Source: Hyphomicrobiales bacterium
Lineage (GTDB): Bacteria; Pseudomonadota; Alphaproteobacteria; Rhizobiales; Rhizobiaceae
Assembly: GCA_900471815.1 (NCBI GenBank)
Contig: UICE01000003.1
Coordinates: 1,095,459-1,159,458 of the forward strand
Direction of reading: 5' to 3'
DNA: 64,000 nt
The notes under the pieces are model-generated. The model was not told the DNA's origin, ran no database searches, and was given only the letters and a program-made list of their open reading frames with translations. This document shows, one piece after another, positions 1-9,595 of this stretch (position 1 is the first letter of the stretch; every line of letters begins with the position of its first letter). The translations under genes were made by a program, and so were the position numbers.

Positions 1-501
1 CTGCTCGCGGCCATCATAATTGTCCTGGAAGTCGACAGTTTCCTTGTCGATATCGGAGAGCAAAGACTCCGTAACTTTTTCAAGACGGCATTCGGTATAC
101 CGCATCGCAGCCGGGCTATCGCCATCGATGGAACCGAAGTTTCCTTGCCCATCCACGAGCGGGTCGCGCAGCGACCAATCCTGCGCCATGCGCACAAGCG
201 CATCATAAATCGAAGCATCGCCATGAGGATGGTATTTACCCATCACTTCACCGACAACACCGGCGGACTTACGATAAGACCTGTTCCAGGAGAGGCCCAT
301 TTCATTCATCGCATGAAGAATACGGCGATGAACAGGCTTCAAGCCGTCGCGCACATCAGGTAGCGCACGGCTGACGATCACGCTCATTGCATAATCGAGA
401 TAGGAACGCTGCATCTCCTCGATGATGGAAATGGCTTCAATACCGGAGCCAGGTCCGGTCTTGTCGTCTTCTGGGCCAGGAGGTGGAGTTAAATCAGACA
501 C
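1..501 (-). CDS. gyrA: DNA gyrase subunit A, N-terminal part
   Basis: Partial gene: the first 167 codons, running off the left edge. GyrA is the DNA-breaking and rejoining subunit of gyrase (A2B2), which introduces negative supercoils. The N-terminal winged-helix part is visible, including the quinolone-resistance-determining region with the [18 protein letters not shown] block at about residues 90-107. The position matching E. coli Ser83 is Ala96 and that matching Asp87 is Asp100. The start is GTG at 499-501; an ATG 12 bases further upstream (509-511) is in another frame and meets a stop after seven codons. It is divergent from the MarC-family gene. Confidence 0.95.
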   Translation of the reverse strand, partial: MSDLTPPPGPEDDKTGPGSGIEAISIIEEMQRSYLDYAMSVIVSRALPDVRDGLKPVHRRILHAMNEMGLSWNRSYRKSAGVVGEVMGKYHPHGDASIYDALVRMAQDWSLRDPLVDGQGNFGSIDGDSPAAMRYTECRLEKVTESLLSDIDKETVDFQDNYDGREQ

Positions 502-753
502 GAGGCACTCATCTTTCGAATAGAATCAATCTTTGATCTTATAGCGGCTTTCCAAACCAAATGCCAATTAACACGTCGGTAATGCACAGATGAAAACCCT
601 TTAAAATCAAGAACATAAAATGGAGTTTCTCATGCAGTGAAAAAGTTGCATAAGGATTTTCATCTTTATCGACGCTGAACAGCAAATCCGGTAAGTTAAG
701 GCGGGGACAGCCATGGGCTTGCATGGCATTAATCAGAAAAGAAAAGCAAAATC

Positions 754-1383
754 GTGGCATTATATGACACAATTCTAAATGCGCTCGTTACCCTCATGGT
801 AACGATTGATCCGCCGGGGCTTGCTCCGCTTTTCCTCGCCCTTACTCAGGGCATGAACAGGAAGGAACGCGGCCAGGTTGCGTTGCGCGCCAGCCTTACA
901 GCGTTCATTGTACTCACGGTTTTTGCAATTGCAGGCGCGCAAATATTGGCGCTTTTCGGCATAACGCTCGGAGCTTTCCGCATTGCCGGTGGCCTGCTCT
1001 TGTTCTGGATTGCCTTTGAAATGATCTTTGAAAAACGTCAGGACCGCAAGGAAAAGAGCGCCGCCGTCGCAATCACCAAGGATCACATTCGAAATATTGC
1101 AGCCTTTCCTTTGGCAATACCACTTATTGCAGGCCCCGGAGCCATATCGGCAACGATCCTGTTGGCCGGAACGATGGCCACTCCAGCTTCGCGTATCGCC
1201 CTTATTGGCGTTATTCTCGTATGTATTGCCTCGGCTTATCTCGTCTTTTTCGTTGCGGAACGTGTTGATCGTTTTTTGGGAGAAACGGGACGTTCGATCC
1301 TGACACGCTTGCTGGGCGTGATCCTTGCCGCGCTGGCAGTGCAGTTCGTTGCGGATGGCATCAAGACGTTCATTACGACCTGA
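754..1383 (+). CDS. MarC-family integral membrane protein
   Basis: A 209-residue multi-pass membrane protein of the MarC/YhgN family (COG2095). The family has six predicted membrane helices and no firmly known substrate; despite the name, MarC itself is not needed for multiple antibiotic resistance. The N-terminal TIDPPGLAPLFLALT segment and the GITLGAFRIAGGLLLFWIAFEMIF block are typical. The start is GTG at 754, preceded by an A-rich stretch with a weak ribosome binding site. It converges with the NADH dehydrogenase gene, whose stop lies 21 bases beyond. Confidence 0.88.
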   Translation: MALYDTILNALVTLMVTIDPPGLAPLFLALTQGMNRKERGQVALRASLTAFIVLTVFAIAGAQILALFGITLGAFRIAGGLLLFWIAFEMIFEKRQDRKEKSAAVAITKDHIRNIAAFPLAIPLIAGPGAISATILLAGTMATPASRIALIGVILVCIASAYLVFFVAERVDRFLGETGRSILTRLLGVILAALAVQFVADGIKTFITT

Positions 1384-1404
1384 TCAAATAGCCCGAGCCA
1401 ACCA

Positions 1405-2700
1405 CTATAGCGGCTTGTCTTCTTCCGCAGCTTCCCGCTGAGTGATCAGGCGGGCACTGCGTGCGCCGGTGAACGATATCCATAGCCAGCTTAATGCAAC
1501 GGCGAGCCGGTTGCGCACACCTATCAAAAAATAGATGTGCGCCAGTCCCCACAACCACCATGCGGGGTAGCCCTTCAACTTTATGAATCCGAAATCTGTC
1601 ACCGCAGCCCGCTTGCCTATCGTTGCCAGATCGCCTGAATGTCGATACCGGAAAGGCTTCGTCGCAGTATCGCCAGCAAGGCGCGCCTTGATGATTTTCG
1701 CAACATGCGCACCTTGTTGCTTAGCCGCAGGTGCTATTCCCGGAACAGTGCCCTTATCGCCATTTGCCACCGTTGCGGTGTCGCCAATGACAAAAATTTC
1801 GGGGTGACTTGGTGCGGTCAGGTCAGGATTAACGGCAAGGCGCCCTGCCCGGTCTGCCTGCGCATTCAACCATTTGGCGGCTGGCGACGCCTGAACGCCT
1901 GCTGCCCAGATGATTGTTTTTGCGCGCAGGGAATGTCCTGCAAATTCGACGCCGTCTGCATGACATTCGGTTACCGGATTGCCGACATGCACGATAACGC
2001 CGAGCTTCTCGAGCGCCCGTTGCGCATAGGCAGAAAGATCCTCGTTAAATGCGCCGAGAACACGCGGACCGCCTTCGATAAGCACCACGCGGGCTGTGGC
2101 TGGATCAATTACGCGAAAATCACCCTTCAATGTATCACGTGACAAGTCAGCCAAAGTTCCGGCAATTTCCACGCCGGTTGGTCCGCCGCCTATGATTACG
2201 AATGTGAGAAGTTCCTGGCGCTTTGCCGGGTCAGGTTCGCGTTCAGCTTTTTCGAATGCCGTGAGAATACGCCGGCGGATCATCGTGGCATCTTCGAGCG
2301 TCTTCAACCCGGGAGCATAGGGTTCCCAGTCATCGTGACCAAAATATGCATGCCGCGCACCAGTAGCCAAGACGAGCGTGTCATAAGCAATCACCTCGCC
2401 GTCGAGCGTCGAAACAGTTTTTGAGGCGGTATCAACCCCATCGACTGTTCCCAGCAGTGTCTTCACATTCTTGAATTTGCGCAAAAGATGCCGGATCGGC
2501 CAGGCAATTTCGGAGGTCGCCAGCGTTGAGGTTGCGACTTGATAAAGCAGCGGCTGAAACAGGTGGTGATTGCGCTGATCGATCAGCGTCACATCGATAT
2601 CGACATTGCGAAGGTTTTGAACTGTAACCAGACCACCAAAACCTGCGCCGACGATCACGAGGCGATGACGAGATGCAACTGGTGTTTCGACTTGTGTCAT
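1405..2700 (-). CDS. ndh: Type II NADH dehydrogenase (NDH-2)
   Basis: A 431-residue FAD flavoenzyme that passes electrons from NADH to membrane quinone without pumping protons. Two Rossmann motifs are visible: GAGFGG at residues 18-23 for FAD and GGGPTG at 171-176 for NADH. The conserved ATGARHAYFG and IWAAGVQASP blocks are present, as is a C-terminal hydrophobic segment (WWLWGLAHIYFLIG) that would anchor the enzyme to the membrane face. The ATG at 2698-2700 is chosen because the Rossmann fold follows directly; the upstream extension to 2766 is not family-like. It converges with the MarC gene. Confidence 0.92.
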   Translation of the reverse strand: MTQVETPVASRHRLVIVGAGFGGLVTVQNLRNVDIDVTLIDQRNHHLFQPLLYQVATSTLATSEIAWPIRHLLRKFKNVKTLLGTVDGVDTASKTVSTLDGEVIAYDTLVLATGARHAYFGHDDWEPYAPGLKTLEDATMIRRRILTAFEKAEREPDPAKRQELLTFVIIGGGPTGVEIAGTLADLSRDTLKGDFRVIDPATARVVLIEGGPRVLGAFNEDLSAYAQRALEKLGVIVHVGNPVTECHADGVEFAGHSLRAKTIIWAAGVQASPAAKWLNAQADRAGRLAVNPDLTAPSHPEIFVIGDTATVANGDKGTVPGIAPAAKQQGAHVAKIIKARLAGDTATKPFRYRHSGDLATIGKRAAVTDFGFIKLKGYPAWWLWGLAHIYFLIGVRNRLAVALSWLWISFTGARSARLITQREAAEEDKPL

Positions 2701-2810
2701 AACCGGGCTCCGATGCACTATCGCGACTGGTCTAACAGACCAGCCTTTCCACGACAATTGCGTCAAACGCCGGACAGCAATGCGTTATGTATTGGTCCCA
2801 GTGAACCGCT

Positions 2811-3428
2811 TCAGGCTGCCACTGTTGGCTTGACCTGCATGTGCTTATCGAAAATTGACGCACCAATATTGCGAGCAGTATTGAAATGTTGAAGCGGTTC
2901 TCGCGAATCTGCCTCCAGCAGCCGTGTCGATGATATGACACGAGCCCCGCAATAATCGAAAATACCGTGATCGATCTGTCTTTCCATAGCGATATCATAG
3001 CCATGCTTCTCATAAGTCCTCGCATCTGCACCACCAATGCCGACGAGATGGATTTGAAGATGGCCAAGCTTTTTCGACAGCCTCCCTTCGAAATTGTCGT
3101 CATATGCCCAACCATTCGAGAAAACACGATCGATCCAGCCCTTGAGCAAGCCCGGCATTGACCACCAATAGACCGGAAATACGAGTACCAAACTGTCTGC
3201 CCGGTCTATCCGCGCTTGCTCGGCCGCTACATCCGGCGGCGTCTTGGCACGTCGTTTGTGGGAAGCAATATCTGCCTGGCTAAATCGCGGATCAAAACCC
3301 TCTGCAGCAAGGTCTGCGATCTCAAATGTATGGGAGCCGCTCTGCGACAGGCCTTCGCCAATCTTTAACGCGATACTGTTGGTCAGTGATTTGGATTCTG
3401 GATGCGATGTAACAATAAGCGTATGCAT
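2811..3428 (-). CDS. NAD(P)H:quinone oxidoreductase, flavodoxin-like fold
   Basis: A 205-residue protein of the NQO1/KefF/MdaB-like flavodoxin-fold family, which performs two-electron reduction of quinones with NAD(P)H using FMN or FAD. Visible are the N-terminal TSHPESKSLTNSIA nucleotide-binding segment, the VFPVYWWSMPGLLKGWIDRVF block at about residues 82-102 that shapes the flavin site, and a GIGGAD turn. The start is the ATG at 3426-3428. The gene is divergent from a TetR regulator, and a 29-bp palindrome lies between them, so it is probably that regulator's target and may answer to quinones or other electrophiles (inference). Confidence 0.88.
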   Translation of the reverse strand: MHTLIVTSHPESKSLTNSIALKIGEGLSQSGSHTFEIADLAAEGFDPRFSQADIASHKRRAKTPPDVAAEQARIDRADSLVLVFPVYWWSMPGLLKGWIDRVFSNGWAYDDNFEGRLSKKLGHLQIHLVGIGGADARTYEKHGYDIAMERQIDHGIFDYCGARVISSTRLLEADSREPLQHFNTARNIGASIFDKHMQVKPTVAA

Positions 3429-3474
3429 GTCGATTACTCCATGATTAGAGATTGTGGAACCGGCCGAAACCTTA

Positions 3475-3503
3475 TATACTTTTAGTAAGTTACTTTTGGT
3501 ATA
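3475..3503. promoter_or_regulatory. Palindromic operator between quinone reductase and TetR genes
   Basis: A 29-bp dyad centred on base 3489, of the form TATAC-N4-AGTAA-G-TTACT-N4-GTATA; all ten paired positions in the arms match. It occupies most of the 80-base gap between the divergent starts (3428 and 3509) and ends 6 bases before the TetR start codon. Placement and symmetry fit a TetR-family dimer site that would repress both genes. Confidence 0.75.
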
Positions 3504-3508
3504 TAGTG

Positions 3509-4129
3509 ATGTCAAGCTCAGTTTCAAAAAACTCCTCATCTCAAACATCTCCCCGCCAGCGTCTTTCCCGCGAGGCGCGCCAGCGGCAATTACTGGATGT
3601 TTCATGGAAATTAATTCGTGACGAAGGTACGGAAGCTTTGACGCTTGGTCGCCTGGCTGAGTTGTCAGGTGTTACAAAGCCCGTTGTCTATGACCATTTC
3701 GGCACAAGGCCAGGACTTCTCGCGGCCCTTTTCAAAGAGTTCGATGCGCGTCAGACCGTTATAATGGATGCGGCGCTTGAGCGTGCCGCACCCAATCTTA
3801 CCGACGTCGCCAAAGTGATCGCCTCGTCTTATGTTGATTGCGTTCTTACACAGGGACGCGAAATTCCCGGCATCACTGCCGCATTAAAAGGCTCGCCAGA
3901 ACTTGATAAGATAAAGCACGACTTCGAGGCCGTGTTCATAGAAAAGTGCAGGCATCTGTTAAATGCGTTTACCGGCGCAGAAGGTGTTTCATCGGCTGGA
4001 CTGTGGGGAATGCTCGGAGCTGCAGAAGGCTTGTCAAATGCTGCAGTAAACGAGGATATCGCTCCTGCTCAGGCAAAAGATGAGCTCTATGAAATCATTA
4101 TTTCAATGGTGAAGCGCTCCGGAAACTAG
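3509..4129 (+). CDS. TetR/AcrR-family transcriptional regulator
   Basis: A 206-residue regulator with an N-terminal helix-turn-helix at about residues 20-65: QLLDVSWKLI, then LTLGRLAELSGVTKPVVYDHF, with the usual YDHF end of the recognition helix. The remaining ligand-binding part is helical and not family-specific. The ATG at 3509 is chosen over an upstream in-frame start at 3452 because that would place the 29-bp operator inside the coding region. It is likely autoregulatory and controls the divergent quinone reductase. Confidence 0.9.
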   Translation: MSSSVSKNSSSQTSPRQRLSREARQRQLLDVSWKLIRDEGTEALTLGRLAELSGVTKPVVYDHFGTRPGLLAALFKEFDARQTVIMDAALERAAPNLTDVAKVIASSYVDCVLTQGREIPGITAALKGSPELDKIKHDFEAVFIEKCRHLLNAFTGAEGVSSAGLWGMLGAAEGLSNAAVNEDIAPAQAKDELYEIIISMVKRSGN

Positions 4130-4156
4130 GAGCAGTTGTTCTCATCTAAAAACAAA

Positions 4157-4183
4157 CATCGGGCAGTCTTGGACTACCCGATG
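4157..4183 (-). terminator. Intrinsic terminator of ssb, possibly bidirectional
   Basis: A hairpin with arms CATCGGG/CCCGATG and AGTC/GACT separated by one C-A mismatch, with a TTG loop. On the minus strand it is followed by TTTGTTTTT, a proper U-tract for ssb transcripts. It lies between the convergent tetR and ssb genes. Confidence 0.8.
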
Positions 4184-4231
4184 CCTGCATAATAATGAGA
4201 ATACGATCAAGTCCGGTCTTTTGAACTCAAC

Positions 4232-4753
4232 TCAGAACGGGATCTCATCATCGAGATCGCGTGAGAAATTACCGCCGCTCGAGCTTGAGGATCCGCCTGC
4301 ATTGGACCGGCCAAAGTCGGAGCCGCCACGATCGTCGCTCATCTGTCCGCGCCCGGAATTGCTCTCGAAGGACCGACCGCCGCCAGCTCCCGCACCTTCT
4401 CCGCGTGAATCCAGCATCTGTAGTTCACCACGGAATTTTTGCAGTACGACTTCGGTGGAATAACGATCATTGCCCGTCTGGTCCTGCCATTTACGGGTCT
4501 GAAGCGCGCCTTCCAGATAAACCTTCATACCCTTCTTAAGGTACTGCTCGGCAACTTTTGCGAGATTGTCATTGAAAATGACGACGCTGTGCCACTCGGT
4601 CTTTTCCTTGCGTTCGCCGCTATTCTTGTCACGCCAGCTTTCCGAGGTCGCAATACGTAGATTCACGACGGGATCGCCTGAACCGAGCCGCCGGACTTCT
4701 GGATCAGCGCCAAGATTTCCTACCAAAATGACCTTGTTGACACTGCCTGCCAT
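4232..4753 (-). CDS. ssb: Single-stranded DNA-binding protein
   Basis: A 173-residue SSB that coats single-stranded DNA during replication, recombination and repair. The OB-fold (about residues 1-115) opens with [19 protein letters not shown] and contains [10 protein letters not shown] and [12 protein letters not shown] Gly/Ser-rich flexible linker follows, and the acidic tip DDEIPF that recruits partner proteins is intact. The ATG at 4751-4753 has GGAG eight bases upstream. It is divergent from uvrA, an alphaproteobacterial arrangement in which one LexA box can serve both genes. Confidence 0.96.
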   Translation of the reverse strand: MAGSVNKVILVGNLGADPEVRRLGSGDPVVNLRIATSESWRDKNSGERKEKTEWHSVVIFNDNLAKVAEQYLKKGMKVYLEGALQTRKWQDQTGNDRYSTEVVLQKFRGELQMLDSRGEGAGAGGGRSFESNSGRGQMSDDRGGSDFGRSNAGGSSSSSGGNFSRDLDDEIPF

Positions 4754-5008
4754 GTTCAAAACTCCACAAATTCCAATTTTAAATTTTGCCTATCATACAG
4801 AAGCCATGGACGTGGCGGGCAATTGATTGCCACTATCCACAATATACACCTCATATCGGCATCGTCTGCTGCGATCACTCTCCTGCCAGATTTGTCAGGA
4901 GACATTTTTCGATCATGCAGCCGACTATCTCAGCTCAAAGCGTCCTTTTACAATCAATTCGCAGCCGTATACATCCGGATATGGCGAAGGCTGTTGTCAA
5001 TATTATTT

Positions 5009-5023
5009 GTTCTTTCTTTGTTC
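5009..5023. promoter_or_regulatory. LexA (SOS) box, uvrA/ssb
   Basis: GTTC-TTTCTTT-GTTC matches the direct-repeat LexA operator GTTC-N7-GTTC known from alphaproteobacteria exactly. It lies 156 bases upstream of uvrA and 256 bases upstream of ssb, the expected place for SOS control of this pair. Confidence 0.88.
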
Positions 5024-5117
5024 TAACACTTGCTCTAATAATGTCAACATGGCTATGGTGATTCAGGATGGTTGATAAAGTCCGGCCTCGTAAATTATCC
5101 ATGAAGCACTAGATAAA

Positions 5118-5146
5118 GGGAACTGTTCTCTTAAAGAACAATTCCC
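5118..5146 (+). other. Stem-loop in the uvrA leader
   Basis: Arms GGGAA/TTCCC and TGTTCT/AGAACA with one C-A mismatch close on a five-base CTTAA loop. There is no U-tract, so it is not an obvious terminator. It could act as an operator palindrome or a leader RNA structure. Confidence 0.5.
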
Positions 5147-5179
5147 CATAACAGCATGCCCTCTTAAAGGCGAACCGAC

Positions 5180-8101
5180 ATGAGCGATCAGAAGTACATT
5201 TCCATTCGCGGCGCGCGCGAACATAATTTGAAAAATATCGATCTTGATCTGCCGCGCGACAAGCTGATTGTCATGACCGGCCTTTCCGGTTCGGGCAAGT
5301 CTTCGCTCGCCTTCGATACGATCTATGCAGAAGGCCAAAGACGCTATGTCGAAAGCCTGTCGGCCTATGCCCGGCAGTTTCTGGAGATGATGCAGAAGCC
5401 AGACGTGGATCAAATTGACGGTCTTTCTCCAGCAATTTCGATTGAGCAAAAGACAACCAGCCGCAACCCCCGCTCAACTGTGGGTACAGTCACTGAGATT
5501 TACGACTATTTGCGCCTGCTTTATGCGCGTGTCGGTGTCCCTTATTCACCGGCAACAGGCTTGCCTATCGAAAGCCAGACCGTTAGCCAAATGGTGGATC
5601 GTGTCATGGCGCTCGAGGAAGGCGCCCGTCTATTCATCCTTGCGCCCATAGTACGCGGGCGTAAGGGGGAGTATCGCAAGGAGCTTGCGGATCTGCAGAA
5701 ACGCGGTTTTCAGCGCGTGAAGGTCGATGGTATTTTTTATGAAATTGCCGATGTTCCGGCACTCGATAAGAAGTACAAGCATGATATCGACGTTGTGGTT
5801 GACCGCATCGTCGTCCGACCTGATATTTCCGCACGTCTTGCCGATAGCCTCGAGACCTGCCTGAAGCTTGCAGATGGTATCGCTGTCGCAGAATTTGCGG
5901 ATAAGCCGCTGCCTGCTGATGAAACCTCGAGTGAATCAGCCAATAAATCCAAGAACGAAACACATGAACGCATCATGTTTTCGGAAAAATTCGCCTGTCC
6001 TGTTTCAGGCTTCACCATTTCGGAAATTGAACCACGCCTTTTCTCGTTCAATAATCCCTTCGGTGCTTGCCCGACCTGCGATGGCCTGGGTACTCAAAAG
6101 GCGATTGATCCAACAATGATCATTCCTGATGAGGCTCTGACGCTCAAGAATGGTGCAATTGCGCCTTGGGCAAAATCGAGTTCTCCTTATTACAGCCAAA
6201 CATTGCAGGCGCTGGGCGAAGCCTATGGTTTCAAGCTCGCAGATCGCTGGCGTGATTTGAATGAAGAGGCGCGCGAAGCCATACTTTACGGCACTGGCAG
6301 CCGTGAAATTGCATTCTCCTATGATGATGGTTTGCGATCCTATCGCACAACAAAATCTTTCGAGGGTGTCATTCCCAATTTGGAACGCCGCTGGAAAGAG
6401 ACGGATTCAGCATGGTCGCGCGAAGAGATCGAGCGTTTCATGTCTGGCACGCCCTGCCCCGCTTGCAAGGGTTACCGCCTGAAACCCGAGGCTCTTGCGG
6501 TAAAAATTGGCGGTCTGCATATCGGCCAGATTACTGAAAAATCCATTCGTCATGCGGATGCCTGGTTCAGCGATATTGATAAAAGCTTCAATGAGAAACA
6601 GACAGAAATCGCTGCGCGCATTCTTAAGGAAATTCGCGAGCGTCTGCGCTTCCTGAATGATGTCGGCCTGGATTACCTGGCGCTTTCACGCAATTCGGGC
6701 ACTCTTTCCGGTGGTGAAAGCCAGCGTATCCGCCTTGCATCGCAGATCGGTTCCGGTCTGACTGGTGTTCTCTATGTTCTGGACGAGCCATCCATTGGCC
6801 TACATCAACGCGACAATGAGCAGTTGCTGAAGACTTTGCGTCATCTGCGGGATCTCGGAAATACGGTTATCGTTGTTGAGCACGACGAGGATGCGATTTT
6901 GACCGCAGATTATGTCGTCGATATCGGTCCGGCCGCCGGTATTCACGGTGGTCAGATAATCGCCGAAGGCAGTCCAGCGGACATTATGGCCAGCCCGAAA
7001 TCCTTGACCGGCAAATATTTGTCAGGCGAAATCGAGGTGGCCGTGCCGGCAGAACGCCGCAAGGTCAATAAGAAACGGATTAAAGTTGTCGGCGCGCGTG
7101 GCAATAATCTGAAAAATGTCTCGGCAGAAATTCCGCTTGGCACTTTCACCGCTGTAACCGGCGTGTCGGGTGGCGGAAAATCCACCTTCCTTATCGAGAC
7201 ATTATTCAAGGCCGCCTCACGCCGGATCATGGGCTCCCGCGAGCATCCTGCAGAGCACGACCATATTGATGGTCTGGAATTCCTCGATAAAGTCATCGAT
7301 ATCGATCAATCGCCAATCGGACGTACACCCCGGTCCAATCCGGCAACTTATACGGGTGCGTTTACTCCAATCCGTGATTGGTTTGCGGGTTTGCCTGAAG
7401 CCAAGGCGCGTGGCTATCAGCCGGGTCGTTTTTCGTTCAACGTCAAAGGCGGGCGCTGTGAAGCCTGTCAGGGCGATGGCGTCATCAAGATTGAGATGCA
7501 CTTCCTGCCGGATGTCTATGTCACGTGCGACGTATGCCATGGCAAGCGCTATAATCGCGAAACGCTGGAAGTTCTGTTCAAGGGCAAATCAATCGCTGAT
7601 GTGCTCGATATGACTGTTGAAGAGGGCGCGGAGTTTTTCGCCGCCGTTCCTGCCGTTCGCGATAAGTTGCAAACATTGGCGAAGGTCGGCCTCGGTTATA
7701 TTCATGTCGGGCAACAGGCAAACACGCTTTCCGGCGGTGAGGCGCAACGAATCAAACTCGCCAAGGAACTGTCCCGCAAGGCAACTGGCAGAACGCTTTA
7801 TATTCTTGATGAGCCGACAACAGGCTTGCATTTCCATGATGTAGCCAAGCTTCTTGAAGTTTTGCATGAGCTTGTGGATCAAGGCAACACGGTGGTCGTG
7901 ATCGAGCATAATCTCGAAGTCATCAAGACCGCTGATTGGGTGATCGATCTTGGTCCGGAAGGCGGCGACGGCGGCGGTGAAATCGTAGCGGTTGGTCGTC
8001 CTGAGGATATTGTCGATGTTGAGCGTTCTTATACGGGTCAATTCCTGAAGGAGCTTTTGCGGCGCCGTCCGGGACATAGGGTGCAAGCAGCGGCGGAATA
8101 G
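5180..8101 (+). CDS. uvrA: Excinuclease ABC subunit A
   Basis: A 973-residue damage-recognition ATPase of nucleotide excision repair that works as a dimer with UvrB. It has two ABC modules: Walker A GLSGSGKS at residues 34-41 with signature LSGGESQR at 509-516, and Walker A GVSGGGKS at 661-668 with signature LSGGEAQR at 850-857. Zinc modules are visible as CPTC, CPAC and the CEAC...CDVC pair that reads DNA. Length is normal for the family. The start ATG follows AAGGCGAACCGAC. A LexA box 156 bases upstream indicates SOS induction. Confidence 0.97.
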   Translation: MSDQKYISIRGAREHNLKNIDLDLPRDKLIVMTGLSGSGKSSLAFDTIYAEGQRRYVESLSAYARQFLEMMQKPDVDQIDGLSPAISIEQKTTSRNPRSTVGTVTEIYDYLRLLYARVGVPYSPATGLPIESQTVSQMVDRVMALEEGARLFILAPIVRGRKGEYRKELADLQKRGFQRVKVDGIFYEIADVPALDKKYKHDIDVVVDRIVVRPDISARLADSLETCLKLADGIAVAEFADKPLPADETSSESANKSKNETHERIMFSEKFACPVSGFTISEIEPRLFSFNNPFGACPTCDGLGTQKAIDPTMIIPDEALTLKNGAIAPWAKSSSPYYSQTLQALGEAYGFKLADRWRDLNEEAREAILYGTGSREIAFSYDDGLRSYRTTKSFEGVIPNLERRWKETDSAWSREEIERFMSGTPCPACKGYRLKPEALAVKIGGLHIGQITEKSIRHADAWFSDIDKSFNEKQTEIAARILKEIRERLRFLNDVGLDYLALSRNSGTLSGGESQRIRLASQIGSGLTGVLYVLDEPSIGLHQRDNEQLLKTLRHLRDLGNTVIVVEHDEDAILTADYVVDIGPAAGIHGGQIIAEGSPADIMASPKSLTGKYLSGEIEVAVPAERRKVNKKRIKVVGARGNNLKNVSAEIPLGTFTAVTGVSGGGKSTFLIETLFKAASRRIMGSREHPAEHDHIDGLEFLDKVIDIDQSPIGRTPRSNPATYTGAFTPIRDWFAGLPEAKARGYQPGRFSFNVKGGRCEACQGDGVIKIEMHFLPDVYVTCDVCHGKRYNRETLEVLFKGKSIADVLDMTVEEGAEFFAAVPAVRDKLQTLAKVGLGYIHVGQQANTLSGGEAQRIKLAKELSRKATGRTLYILDEPTTGLHFHDVAKLLEVLHELVDQGNTVVVIEHNLEVIKTADWVIDLGPEGGDGGGEIVAVGRPEDIVDVERSYTGQFLKELLRRRPGHRVQAAAE

Positions 8102-8153
8102 CTGCTTCCAGGGATGTCGTGGCGTTGGTCTGGATACGGTCAGGGAGGAAACT

Positions 8154-8954
8154 ATGACTGCAGGAACTATTCGGGCGGGCATCGGCGGCTGGATATTTGA
8201 ACCTTGGCGCGGGACCTTCTACCCGGAAGGTCTTTCAAAGGCCAAGGAGCTTAATTATGCAGGACAGCATCTCCAGACGATAGAAATCAACAGCACCTAT
8301 TACGGCACGCAAAAACCGGAGACCTTCGCCAAATGGGCTGGCCAGGTGCCGGATGGTTTCATTTTCTCCGTTAAAGGAAATCGTTTTGTCACCAATCGAA
8401 AGGTGCTGGCGGAGGCTGGAGAGTCCATGGAGCGATTTATCAAATCGGGACTTGCAGAACTTGGTGACCGTTTAGGACCGCTCATCTGGCAGTTCGCGCC
8501 GACAAAAAAGTTTGATATTGAGGATTTCGGCGCTTTTCTCGACCTTCTTCCCCGAAAGGAAGCGGGCTTGCCGTTGCGGCACGCGGTTGAAGTGCGCAAT
8601 CCATCTTTTATCGATCCTGATTTTATTGCCTTGGCACGCAAGAAGAACGTGGCCATCGTCTATGCCGAGCATTTTGAATATCCGGAGATCGCTGATGTGA
8701 CGTCCGATTTTGTCTATGCACGACTTCAAAAAGGCGATGATAATATCGAAACAGCTTATTCAACTGACGCATTGGACAAGTGGGCTGAGCGAGCGCAATT
8801 ATGGGCCAAAGGCGGAGTGCCGGATGATCTGCCCTTGGCTGCTCCCAATGAGAAAACGCAGAAGCATCCTCGTGATGTGTTCGTTTACTTCATCCACGAA
8901 GGCAAAGTGCGCGCTCCGCAGGCAGCGCAAGCGCTCACAGGGCGAATCCAGTAA
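8154..8954 (+). CDS. DUF72 (YecE-like) protein
   Basis: A 266-residue TIM-barrel-like protein of the DUF72/YecE family, whose biochemical role is not established. Characteristic parts are the N-terminal RAGIGGWIFEPWRGTFYP, the EINSTYYGTQKPETFAKWA segment, FSVKGNRFVTNRKVL, and the HAVEVRNPSF block. The ATG is preceded by GGAGG with good spacing. It lies 52 bases after uvrA on the same strand, so it may share transcripts with uvrA. Confidence 0.85.
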   Translation: MTAGTIRAGIGGWIFEPWRGTFYPEGLSKAKELNYAGQHLQTIEINSTYYGTQKPETFAKWAGQVPDGFIFSVKGNRFVTNRKVLAEAGESMERFIKSGLAELGDRLGPLIWQFAPTKKFDIEDFGAFLDLLPRKEAGLPLRHAVEVRNPSFIDPDFIALARKKNVAIVYAEHFEYPEIADVTSDFVYARLQKGDDNIETAYSTDALDKWAERAQLWAKGGVPDDLPLAAPNEKTQKHPRDVFVYFIHEGKVRAPQAAQALTGRIQ

Positions 8955-8991
8955 GTCGCCGCCCCTGCCCGGCCTAATAATGTTGCAATTC

Positions 8992-9006
8992 GCCTAATTT
9001 TTAGGC
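8992..9006 (+). other. Small stem-loop after the DUF72 gene
   Basis: Arms GCCTAA and TTAGGC with a three-base loop, framed by GTTGC and GCAAC as a possible outer stem. It has no U-tract and lies upstream of the glnB promoter, so it may be a weak terminator or an accidental palindrome. Confidence 0.3.
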
Positions 9007-9023
9007 TGCGCAACGGTCTGATT

Positions 9024-9040
9024 TGTGCATTCATGGTTCA
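9024..9040 (+). promoter_or_regulatory. Possible NtrC site upstream of glnB
   Basis: TGTGCATTCATGGTTCA has a good right half of the NtrC consensus (TGGTGCA with one change) but a poor left half. It lies about 85 bases upstream of the sigma-54 promoter, a workable activator distance. Confidence 0.3.
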
Positions 9041-9123
9041 ATTCATCGACGGGAAATAAAATTCCCTCTGCCAAAGCGGCTTTAAATTGCCATTTCAAGA
9101 ATATTCTTCAAAAGCGATGGAAT

Positions 9124-9140
9124 TGGCACGCTTCATGCTT
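9124..9140 (+). promoter_or_regulatory. Sigma-54 promoter of glnBA
   Basis: TTGGCACGCTTCATGCTT matches the -24/-12 pattern TGGCACG-N4-TTGC with one change. The invariant GG (9125-9126) and GC (9137-9138) are exactly 12 bases apart. It ends 56 bases before glnB. Nitrogen-limitation control by NtrC fits both the genes and the known behaviour of rhizobial glnBA. Confidence 0.8.
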
Positions 9141-9180
9141 TTATGATGGGCAAGCGGGCATAGGCCCGCCGGTTATATAG

Positions 9181-9534
<354 letters not shown>

Positions 9535-9595
9535 TCCAACTGTTGCCGGCGATGAATCCGGTACCCAATCATCGTGCTTAATAAGGAAAATTGGT

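Larger units (their letters stand above)
4754..5179. promoter_or_regulatory. ssb-uvrA divergent control region
   Basis: This 426-base gap has no credible gene. It contains a perfect alphaproteobacterial LexA box (5009-5023) and, nearer uvrA, a strong hairpin (5118-5146). The word CTCTTAAAG occurs twice, at 5128-5136 in the hairpin and at 5161-5169 just before the uvrA ribosome binding site. Promoter hexamers could not be assigned with confidence. Confidence 0.6.

Noticed and set aside
539..772. A 77-residue minus-strand frame between gyrA and the MarC gene.
   Set aside because: It has no ribosome binding site or family likeness, overlaps the MarC start, and lies in what looks like a plain divergent promoter region.
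7589..8182. A 197-residue minus-strand frame opposite the end of uvrA.
   Set aside because: It is a shadow of the second ABC module of uvrA and has no ribosome binding site or family.
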